From Oscillospiraceae bacterium (GTDB taxonomy: Bacteria; Bacillota; Clostridia; Christensenellales; Aristaeellaceae), in assembly GCA_031266295.1 (NCBI GenBank), contig JAISBH010000175.1:1-8037 (forward strand): a stretch of 8,037 nt of DNA, in the 5' to 3' direction. Every line of letters begins with the position of its first letter. Positions within the stretch are counted from its first letter, which is position 1. Made by a program: the position numbers and the translations under genes. Shown one piece after another: positions 1-5,901 of the stretch. The notes below the pieces were generated by a model. The model did not search any database and had not been told where the DNA came from. It was given only the letters and a program-made list of their open reading frames with translations.

Positions 1-759
1 GCGTTGGAGCGTGCGCTCGCCAATGTGGTCGAAAACGTCGTCAACCGCGTAGGAGTCGATCTCAATACAGCCAGCGCGCCGCTGCTCGGCTATGTCGCTG
101 GGATCGGCCCGGCGCTCGCGAAGAACATCGTCGCGTACCGTGAGGAAAACGGCGCGTTCACCGACCGCAGGCACCTCAAGAAGGTGCCGAAGCTGGGTGA
201 GAAGGCGTTCGGGCAGTGCGCCGGATTCCTGAGGATCACGGGAGGCAAGAACCCGCTGGACTCCACCAGCGTTCACCCTGAGAGCTACGCGGCGGCCACA
301 GCGCTGCTTAAGCGCGCGGGCGTAAAACTGGACGAACTGATCCGAGGCGGAATCCCCGACATCGAACGGCGCGTGGGTGACCTGTCCGCGCTTTCCGCCG
401 AGCTGGACGTCGGTCTGCCGACACTGCGCGACATCACGGCGGAGCTGACCAAGCCGGGCCGCGATCCGCGCGACGACGCGCCGCCCGTTGTATTCAGCCG
501 CGCCGTGCGCTCATTCGACGACCTGAGCCTCGGCATGGAATTGACGGGTACGGTGCGCAATGTCGTGGACTTCGGCGCGTTCGTGGACATTGGCGTCAAG
601 CAGGACGGCCTGGTGCACGTATCCAAGATGGCGAACCGGTTCATCCGTCACCCAAGCGAGGTTGTGTCGGTGGGAGATACCGTGACCGTGTGGATTGCCG
701 GAGTAGATAAGGATCGCGGCAAGATCGCGCTGACCATGGTGAAGGACAAGACGGCGTGA
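1..759 (+). CDS. tex: Tex-family S1 RNA-binding protein, 3' part (5' end outside window)
   Basis: This is the C-terminal third of a Tex/YhgF-type protein, a conserved cytoplasmic nucleic-acid-binding factor linked to transcription. The frame is open from base 1, so the gene starts upstream. The TTG at 4 is only an internal leucine codon. Counting from that codon, residues 12-24 hold the conserved family stretch with VNRVGVDLNTAS. Residues 26-60 form a helix-hairpin-helix region (GYVAGIGPALAKNIVAYR), followed by LKKVPKLGEKAFGQCAGFLRI and NPLDSTSVHPESY, all highly typical of Tex. Residues about 175-248 are an S1/OB-fold RNA-binding domain (GMELTGTVRNVVDFGAFVDIG, GLVHVSKMA, KIALTMV). The catalytically degenerate YqgF-like and N-terminal helical domains would lie to the left of the window. 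The stop is TGA at 757-759. The next gene converges on it after about 50 bases, with no convincing terminator hairpin between them. Identification is very secure from family knowledge; the cellular role is only inferred. Confidence 0.95.
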   Translation, partial: ALERALANVVENVVNRVGVDLNTASAPLLGYVAGIGPALAKNIVAYREENGAFTDRRHLKKVPKLGEKAFGQCAGFLRITGGKNPLDSTSVHPESYAAATALLKRAGVKLDELIRGGIPDIERRVGDLSALSAELDVGLPTLRDITAELTKPGRDPRDDAPPVVFSRAVRSFDDLSLGMELTGTVRNVVDFGAFVDIGVKQDGLVHVSKMANRFIRHPSEVVSVGDTVTVWIAGVDKDRGKIALTMVKDKTA

Positions 760-810
760 ACCCGCGCTAAACGCTTGCGACGCGGCGCCATTGGCTGTCA
801 TCCGCCCTTA

Positions 811-1434
811 TTAGCCGCCGCATTTCAGGAAGCCGCCGTGATACGCGACTACCGAGTCCGGCCGACGCGCCTTGACTTTCTCAAGTGACTTCAGGCCCTG
901 CTCCATATCGTCCGTATACTGCGGGTTCGGCCCGGCGAGCTTGCCGTCCGCTATGTTGAACGCGTCTCCGCCGACCATGACGCCGCTGGCCTGCAGGTAC
1001 AGACAGACGCTGCCGGGCGTGTGTCCCGGAGCGTGAACGGCTTCAATCCCGCCGCAGTACGGTAGAACCTCGCCGTCGGTTACGGTTTGATCGACGTGGA
1101 TATGTTGGCTGGGAAAACCCTTCTGCGGCGGGAGCGAGCCATCGATGTACGGCGCCTCGTCGGCGTGCGAGATGACGCGCACGTTTGGCGCGAGTTTCAG
1201 CAAGTCTTTCACGCAGCCGATGTGATCCAAATCCTGATGGGTCAGGATGATTTCAGTGATGTTCGCGGCGTTCTGTCCAGCCTCGGCGATAGCGCTGGCG
1301 AACAGGTCAATCTGGCCGGGATAACCAGCGTCAATCAGCACGGCATGATCTTCGTCCCATGTGAGCACGGGGAACAAGCGTCCGCCGGCGCCGGCGTCGA
1401 TCTCAAGCATGTGGGTTCGCGGTGCAATCTCCAT
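811..1434 (-). CDS. Metallo-beta-lactamase-fold hydrolase
   Basis: A 207-residue single-domain MBL-fold protein with no signal peptide, so probably cytoplasmic. Metal-binding motifs visible in order are THQDLDH at residues 65-71 (H66, D68, D70, H71; the second His of the textbook HxHxDH is Asp here, as in many members of this branch), PGHTPGS around H138, GGDAF with the bridging Asp at D157, and YHGG with H199. Residues 34-38 (LIDAG) form the usual early strand and loop. The length is typical of stand-alone glyoxalase II-like, lactonase-like or phosphodiesterase-like MBL proteins. The substrate cannot be decided from sequence. The ATG at 1434 is preceded by AAGGAGG at 1443-1449 with an 8-base gap, which fixes the start. 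It is transcribed towards tex and lies downstream of, and co-directional with, the transporter operon. The 194-base gap suggests its own transcription unit, but read-through is possible. Confidence 0.9.
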   Translation of the reverse strand: MEIAPRTHMLEIDAGAGGRLFPVLTWDEDHAVLIDAGYPGQIDLFASAIAEAGQNAANITEIILTHQDLDHIGCVKDLLKLAPNVRVISHADEAPYIDGSLPPQKGFPSQHIHVDQTVTDGEVLPYCGGIEAVHAPGHTPGSVCLYLQASGVMVGGDAFNIADGKLAGPNPQYTDDMEQGLKSLEKVKARRPDSVVAYHGGFLKCGG

Positions 1435-1461
1435 TAAGCAAGCCTCCTTGTATAATATAGT

Positions 1462-1483
1462 CCCGGCGTAGGATAACGCCGGG
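1462..1483 (-). promoter_or_regulatory. Stem-loop upstream of the MBL hydrolase gene
   Basis: The sequence contains a perfect 8-bp GC-rich inverted repeat (CCCGGCGT at 1462-1469 and ACGCCGGG at 1476-1483) with a 6-base loop. On the minus strand it is followed by an AT-rich stretch (ACTATATTATA) but not by a true T run. It could be a weak terminator for the upstream transporter operon or a 5' UTR structure for the hydrolase gene. A smaller 5-bp hairpin (1496-1510) lies just upstream, followed on the minus strand by TTCTTC. Neither is a textbook rho-independent terminator, and no clear promoter could be assigned in 1435-1628. Confidence 0.4.
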
Positions 1484-1628
1484 AACCTTGAAGAACCGCA
1501 AGCCGTGCGGGATAATATTCTACAACGGACGGAGGGCGCAGAAAACCTCCGCGAGGATAAGCCTCCGTAATATTACTGGCTGGCGTTGTATGCACCCCAC
1601 CGCGCCATCCCGCCTAACAAAACGCAAC

Positions 1629-1901
1629 TCACCAGAACCGCGTAATCATGAACACAAACAACCCCATAATGCCCATGAACGCCGCTACATATGGCAGCAG
1701 CAGCGAGAATATCGCGATGATCATGGCCAGCGAGTCCTTCGCGTCCAAACGCTCCTTAGAAGACGAAACCTCTCCTTTTTTCCGAAAAAAGCGCAAAACG
1801 CCCCTGCTTTTTGCCTTGCCGGGATCCGGATATTTATCGGGAAGATTGGCATAGCGTATACGCGCCAGATCCTCTTCCACCCGATCCCCTCCGAAGAGCA
1901 T
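1629..1901 (-). CDS. Small hypothetical membrane protein, last gene of the transporter operon
   Basis: A 90-residue protein of unrecognised family. Residues 1-56 are polar and charged, with a basic patch around residues 29-42 (KAKSRGVLRFFRKKG). Residues 57-87 are a long hydrophobic stretch (SLAMIIAIFSLLLPYVAAFMG and onward) with a central proline at 70. It could be one long membrane helix or a tight two-helix hairpin. It ends TRFW. By charge, the basic N-terminal part should stay in the cytoplasm. The start at 1901 is favoured over longer readings because AGGAGG at about 1911-1917 sits about 9 bases upstream. That ribosome binding site overlaps the last codons and stop of the OppF-like ATPase gene, and only 5 bases separate the two genes, so translation is probably coupled. 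It may be an accessory subunit of the importer or just a passenger; no function is assigned. The coding call rests on the RBS, the coupling and the sensible membrane-protein composition. Confidence 0.75.
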   Translation of the reverse strand: MLFGGDRVEEDLARIRYANLPDKYPDPGKAKSRGVLRFFRKKGEVSSSKERLDAKDSLAMIIAIFSLLLPYVAAFMGIMGLFVFMITRFW

Positions 1902-1906
1902 TATCG

Positions 1907-2893
1907 TCAATCCTCCTTTTTCAGCCGATGACACTTCACGAAATGCCCCGTCTCCACCTCGGACAATTCGGGATCGATTGCCCTGCAAACGTCCTCGCAA
2001 TAGATGCAGCGGGTGTGAAACCGGCAGCCGGGCGGCGGATTCGACGGCGAAGGGATGTCGCCTTCCAGTAATACACGCTTGCGGGCGCGGTTGACCTCGG
2101 GATCGAACGTAGGCGCGGCCGCCAGCAGCGCTTCGGTATAAGGATGCAATGGATTCTCGAACAACCGTGTCTTAGGCCCGACCTCTACCAGCTGCCCCAG
2201 ATACATCACGCCGACTTCGTCGGAGATGAACTTTACGACGGAAAGATCGTGCGATATGAATAAATATGTAAGATTCATTTCCTGCTGCATGTCTTTGAGC
2301 AGGTTGATGATCTGCGACTGAATAGAGACGTCCAGCGCGGATACAGCCTCGTCGCATACTATGAATTCCGGGCTTACCGCCAGCGCCCTCGCGATGCATA
2401 TGCGCTGTCTCTGCCCGCCGGAGAACTGATGCGGATAGCGCCACGCCTGCTCCGGAAACAGTCCGCACTTGCCAATGATGTCGATAACGCTGTCGCGCAT
2501 CTCGCGCTTGCTCTTAACGATGCCATGCTGGAGCATCGCTTCGCCCACAATTTCGGCGACAGGCAGCCGAGGGTTCAGCGAACTGTACGGATCCTGGAAT
2601 ATAATCTGCATTTTGGTGCGCAGTCTGTTCAGTTCACGCTTGTTAAGGGTCGATATTTCACTCCCCGCGAAGCGCACGCTCCCTTCCGTCGGAGGTAGCA
2701 GTCTCAGGATTGTGCGACCCACCGTGGATTTGCCGCAGCCGGACTCGCCTACCAGCCCCATTACCTTGCCCTGCGGTATCGTAAAGGATATACCATCCAC
2801 CGCCTTCACATGGCCGACGGTGCGCCGCGTGACGCCTTTTTTTATTGGGAAATATTTCTTCAAGCGCGAAACTTCCACCAATGCTTCAGGCAC
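1907..2893 (-). CDS. oppF: Oligopeptide/dipeptide ABC transporter ATPase, OppF/DppF type
   Basis: The second ATPase subunit of the peptide importer, a cytoplasmic protein expected to dimerise with the OppD-like subunit and power uptake. Counted from the GTG start (328 residues): Walker A GESGCGKS at 49-56, Q-loop IFQDP with Q100, signature FSGGQRQR at 157-164, Walker B FIVCDE at 177-182, D-loop SALD at 185-188 and switch histidine H215. All are intact. The C-terminal oligopeptide-transporter extension follows (NPLHPYT, then PPPGCRFHTRC), with cysteines at 290, 296, 299, 303 and 321. Related peptide permeases bind a [4Fe-4S] cluster in this domain. The GTG at 2893 is chosen because GGAGGG at 2901-2906 lies 7 bases upstream and the N-terminus then matches the family (PEALVEVSRLKKYF). 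An ATG at 2908 in frame has no ribosome binding site. The start overlaps the end of the oppD-like gene by 8 bases. Substrate (peptide, nickel or other) cannot be told from this subunit. Confidence 0.93.
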   Translation of the reverse strand: MPEALVEVSRLKKYFPIKKGVTRRTVGHVKAVDGISFTIPQGKVMGLVGESGCGKSTVGRTILRLLPPTEGSVRFAGSEISTLNKRELNRLRTKMQIIFQDPYSSLNPRLPVAEIVGEAMLQHGIVKSKREMRDSVIDIIGKCGLFPEQAWRYPHQFSGGQRQRICIARALAVSPEFIVCDEAVSALDVSIQSQIINLLKDMQQEMNLTYLFISHDLSVVKFISDEVGVMYLGQLVEVGPKTRLFENPLHPYTEALLAAAPTFDPEVNRARKRVLLEGDIPSPSNPPPGCRFHTRCIYCEDVCRAIDPELSEVETGHFVKCHRLKKED

Positions 2894-3893
2894 GTTGCTT
2901 CCCTCCATACAGCCAGCAGGCGATATTGTGACGAGGCTCCACCTCAACCTCAGGAGGATATTCCGCAGCGCATACCGACAGGGCGCGTTCGCACCTAGGG
3001 TGAAACGGGCATCCGCTCGGTTTGTCGCTCAAGTCCGGCACGTTGCCCGGTATCACGGTGAGACGGTTGGTGGTTGTGGACATATCCGGCTTGGAGTTGA
3101 TCAAACCTATCGTATAAGGATGCAGCGGGTTTTTGAATATCGTGACGACGTCCGCCACCTCGGCGACTTTGCCCGCGTACATCACCATTACGCGTTCGCT
3201 CATCTCGGCTATGACGCCCAGATCATGCGTGATGAATATGATGGACGCCCCGATGTCACGCTTGAGGTCGTTCATCAGCGTCAGAACCTGCGCTTGAATA
3301 GTGACGTCCAGCGCGGTTGTAGGCTCGTCGGCGATCAGCAGCTTGGGTTTGCACGCCAGCGCCATTGCGATCATAACGCGCTGACGCATACCGCCGGACA
3401 GCGCGAAGGGATACTCGTCCGCTATGCGGCGCGGGTTTGGAATCCGCACTTTCGAGAGCATCTCTATGCTGGCCTCTCGCGCTTGCACCCGGTTCATTCC
3501 CTGATGAAGCATCAGCGCCTCGTCGATTTGCGCGCCGATCCTGAACACGGGGTTCAAGCTGGTCATCGGCTCCTGGAATATCAGCGAGATGTCGTTGCCG
3601 CGAATCTGGCGCATACGGGCGTCGGATATCTTTAGCATATCCTCCCCGCCAAACAGGATCTCCCCGCCCTCATACCTACCCGGCGGGGTTTCCACCAGCC
3701 GGACGATCGACATGCAGGATATCGACTTGCCGCAGCCGGACTCTCCCACCAAGCCCAATGTCTCGCCTTCGTCAACATAAAAGCTCACGTCGTCCACAGC
3801 CTTGACCGCTCCGCTGTCGCCGTGAAAATAGGTCTTAAGCCCGCGCACATCCAGCAAGCGTTTACCGTCGTCCGCGCCTATACGATTCTGCAT
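2886..3893 (-). CDS. oppD: Oligopeptide/dipeptide ABC transporter ATPase, OppD/DppD type
   Basis: The first ATPase of the importer, 335 residues from the ATG at 3893. Motifs: Walker A GESGCGKS at 50-57, Q-loop IFQEP with Q107, signature LSGGMRQR at 165-172, Walker B LLIADEP at 185-191, D-loop ALD at 194-196, and H223 in FITHD. All are intact, so it should be ATPase-competent. The C-terminal extension has NPLHPYT at 255-261 and the cysteine-rich end with C295, C301, C308 and C326 (GCPFHPRC, SVC, IAC). This is the pattern associated with an iron-sulfur cluster in structurally studied Opp/Dpp ATPases. The preceding permease stop is at 3900-3902. An in-frame TTG directly after it (3899) is an alternative start, adding two residues. 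Only a weak GCGGTGA-like ribosome binding site is visible, so translation probably depends on coupling to the permease gene. It pairs with the OppF-like ATPase, whose gene overlaps its 3' end. Confidence 0.93.
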   Translation of the reverse strand: MQNRIGADDGKRLLDVRGLKTYFHGDSGAVKAVDDVSFYVDEGETLGLVGESGCGKSISCMSIVRLVETPPGRYEGGEILFGGEDMLKISDARMRQIRGNDISLIFQEPMTSLNPVFRIGAQIDEALMLHQGMNRVQAREASIEMLSKVRIPNPRRIADEYPFALSGGMRQRVMIAMALACKPKLLIADEPTTALDVTIQAQVLTLMNDLKRDIGASIIFITHDLGVIAEMSERVMVMYAGKVAEVADVVTIFKNPLHPYTIGLINSKPDMSTTTNRLTVIPGNVPDLSDKPSGCPFHPRCERALSVCAAEYPPEVEVEPRHNIACWLYGGKQRA

Positions 3894-3899
3894 TCGCAA

Positions 3900-4793
3900 T
3901 CACCGCTTCATTTTGGGATCAATGGCATCGCGCAGCCCGTCTCCAACCAGGTTGAAACATATCACAGATAGGAAGATCGCAAGCCCCGGCGGCACCCAAT
4001 ACCACCATTTATTTTTGATGACCAGAAGGTCGCGCGCGTCTTGTATCAGGTTGCCCCATGTAGGCGTAGGCGGTGAAACGCCCAGACCGAGGAAGGACAG
4101 CGAGGTTTCCGTTAGGATTACGCTGGCCATGCCCAACGTGGCGTATACGATGACGTAAGCCAAAACGTTGGGCAGCAGATGCTTGAATATCCGCCGAACG
4201 TCACTGATGCCCAGCGCCTCGCAGGCCTCCATATACTCCATCTCGCGCAGTGTCAGGATCTGCCCTCGTACGATGCGCGCCACAGTCGGCCAGGAGAGCA
4301 GCGCCAGGGTGAATATCAAAACGGGAATGGAATTCCCAAAGACCATGGCGATAGTAACGCACACGATGAGAAACGGGAAACTCAGGAACACCTCGCACAG
4401 CCGCATAATGAACGCGTCCACAATGCCGCCGTAGAATCCCGCCAGGCTGCCCATCGACACGCCGATCAGACATTGCACGGCCGTTACGACCAGCGCGATA
4501 CCCAGCGATATCCTTCCGGCGTGAAACAGGCGGGTGAACAGATCGCGGCCAATCTTATCTGTACCCAGCCAATGCTTGGCGTTGGGCGGCACATCTCGCT
4601 CGTTCATCGCGACGGATTCCATGTGATACGGAGAAATCATGGGCACGAAAATACACGCCATCAATATGATTAACAATGTGACGAGGCTTACCATAGCCAG
4701 GCGGTTACGGCTGAATCGATAGGCGACATTTCCCCAGTAGCTCTGCCGGAAATCCCGCTTGACGCGGAGCTGTGAATGCATTTTTATCTCCAT
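3900..4793 (-). CDS. oppC: Peptide ABC transporter permease, OppC/DppC type
   Basis: A 297-residue inner membrane permease, one half of the channel. A short cytoplasmic N-terminus leads to membrane helix 1 at about residues 33-52. A periplasmic/extracellular loop follows, with the family motif HWLGTDKIGRDLFTRL starting at 74. Further helices lie at about 98-120, 127-152 and 155-172. The EAA-type ATPase-docking loop (EACEALGISDVRRIFKHLLPN) is at 189-209, and then come two C-terminal helices. It ends GDGLRDAIDPKMKR, typical of OppC-like proteins. The TM content and N-terminal extension before helix 1 distinguish it from the OppB type. TGAGGTGA at 4801-4808 lies 7 bases before the ATG. A second ATG four codons on is a weaker alternative. 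The gap to the OppB-like gene is 43 bases. It should form a heterodimer with that permease and dock the OppD/OppF-like pair. Confidence 0.93.
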   Translation of the reverse strand: MEIKMHSQLRVKRDFRQSYWGNVAYRFSRNRLAMVSLVTLLIILMACIFVPMISPYHMESVAMNERDVPPNAKHWLGTDKIGRDLFTRLFHAGRISLGIALVVTAVQCLIGVSMGSLAGFYGGIVDAFIMRLCEVFLSFPFLIVCVTIAMVFGNSIPVLIFTLALLSWPTVARIVRGQILTLREMEYMEACEALGISDVRRIFKHLLPNVLAYVIVYATLGMASVILTETSLSFLGLGVSPPTPTWGNLIQDARDLLVIKNKWWYWVPPGLAIFLSVICFNLVGDGLRDAIDPKMKR

Positions 4794-4836
4794 GTGGTTA
4801 TCACCTCAGCATCGTTGTGGTCTTTACGCGCCGCGC

Positions 4837-5805
4837 TTATTCGTATTTGATGCGCGGATCGGCTACGGCATAGAGGACGTCCGCGACCAACGCGCCTACT
4901 AGCGTCAGCAGCGACAGCATAGCGTTAACGCCCAGTATTACCGGATAGTCGCGCGTATTGACGGCGTCTACAGAGATTTTACCTAAGCCGGGGTAAGCGA
5001 ATATGGTTTCCGTCATCACCGCGCCGGAGAGCAGACTGGGGATCCAGAATCCCAGCAGGGTGATAATGGGTATAATAGCGTTTCGGAACGCGTGACGGTA
5101 TATGGTGACCTTTTCCTTCAGACCCTTGGCGCGCGCGGTGCGGATGTAATCCTGCCGAATGACCTCCAGCATACTGGAGCGGGTATAACGCATGAAGCTG
5201 GCGGTAGAGGCGAGACCCAGCACGACGGCGGGCAGCACAGTATGCCAGGCCACGTCCAGTTGACGGGCAAGCCACGTAGCGTTTCTGGACGTCAGGTTGT
5301 TGCGCATTCCGTACAGCGGGAACAGCCTAAGATCGACGGCGAAGAATTTCAATAGCAGCAGACCAAAGAAGAACGTAGGCATACTGATGCCTACCAGCGA
5401 GAACACGGTGGCGGCGTTGTCGGCCAGCGTGTGCTGGCGAGTGGCGCTGAGCACCCCGATGGGTATGCCAATGAGCATAGACAGTATCAGCGCGGTGAAC
5501 GACAAAATAAACGTAGGCCCGATGAAGTCGCCGAGCAGATCGGTAACGGGGCGTTTATGCTTGATGGAGTAGCCGAGGTTGCCCTGAAAAGCCGAGATGA
5601 TCCAATTGAAAAATTTTTGATGGATCGGCAGCTTGGGATCCAGACGTTCAGAGAGGATCGCTTTCTGTTCGGCCGTGAGTTTGGGATCCATCATGGTGGA
5701 CACAGGTCCGCCGGGGGCATGTTCCATCAAGAAGAAGAGAATGAGGAGTATGCCAAGGAACACGGGAATAATCTGCATAACGCGGCGTATCAAATAAGTC
5801 CTCAA
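4837..5805 (-). CDS. oppB: Peptide ABC transporter permease, OppB/DppB type (TTG start)
   Basis: A 322-residue permease. It begins RTYLIRRVMQIIPVFLGILL, the typical OppB start with membrane helix 1 right at the N-terminus. A large outer loop follows (APGGPVSTMMDP, LPIHQKFFNWI, GNLGYSIKHKRPV). The five-helix core comes next, with the EAA-type loop around YIRTARAKGLKEKVTIYRH and RNAIIPIITLLG. The gene ends VADPRIKYE, a classic OppB C-terminus. The likely start is TTG at 5805: GAGGGAG at 5811-5817 lies 5 to 7 bases upstream, and the protein then aligns with the family from its first residue. Reading from the far upstream ATG at 5889 would run through the intercistronic hairpin and add 28 unlike residues. 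The next in-frame ATG would cut into helix 1. The rare-type start and the hairpin upstream both suggest lower expression than the binding protein. With the OppC-like subunit it should form the translocation pore. Confidence 0.92.
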   Translation of the reverse strand: MRTYLIRRVMQIIPVFLGILLILFFLMEHAPGGPVSTMMDPKLTAEQKAILSERLDPKLPIHQKFFNWIISAFQGNLGYSIKHKRPVTDLLGDFIGPTFILSFTALILSMLIGIPIGVLSATRQHTLADNAATVFSLVGISMPTFFFGLLLLKFFAVDLRLFPLYGMRNNLTSRNATWLARQLDVAWHTVLPAVVLGLASTASFMRYTRSSMLEVIRQDYIRTARAKGLKEKVTIYRHAFRNAIIPIITLLGFWIPSLLSGAVMTETIFAYPGLGKISVDAVNTRDYPVILGVNAMLSLLTLVGALVADVLYAVADPRIKYE

Positions 5806-5847
5806 CGCGACTCCCTCTTTCCTGACGCATTCGCGGTATAATTTACG

Positions 5848-5873
5848 TTGGGGCTGAACTTGTTCAGCCCCAA
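5848..5873 (-). promoter_or_regulatory. Intercistronic stem-loop between binding-protein and permease genes
   Basis: A perfect 11-bp inverted repeat (TTGGGGCTGAA at 5848-5858 and TTCAGCCCCAA at 5863-5873) with a 4-base loop lies 28 bases beyond the binding-protein stop and about 30 bases before the oppB ribosome binding site. On the minus strand no T run follows it (CGTAAATTATACC), so it is not a full rho-independent terminator. Such structures between a binding-protein gene and its permease genes commonly protect the upstream mRNA from 3' decay or partly end transcription. This would give excess binding protein over membrane subunits. That role is inferred from position. Confidence 0.75.
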
Positions 5874-5901
5874 TTGACGTCGCCCGCAACGAAACGTTGA
5901 A

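Noticed and set aside
1449..1461. TATTAT as a -10 box for the MBL hydrolase
   Set aside because: It abuts the AAGGAGG ribosome binding site, so a transcript starting there would lose that site; no -35 box is well placed.
1488..1931. Plus-strand open frame of 147 codons
   Set aside because: It covers the small membrane gene and the end of oppF in antisense and has no ribosome binding site or family resemblance.
2469..3635. Long plus-strand open frame (388 codons) across both ATPase genes
   Set aside because: It is antisense to two genes with complete ATPase motifs; its translation resembles no known fold and crosses the junction of two genes.
5848..5873. Reading the intercistronic hairpin as a complete rho-independent terminator
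   Set aside because: No T run follows on the minus strand and the permease genes have no other promoter that I can find; attenuation or mRNA protection fits better.
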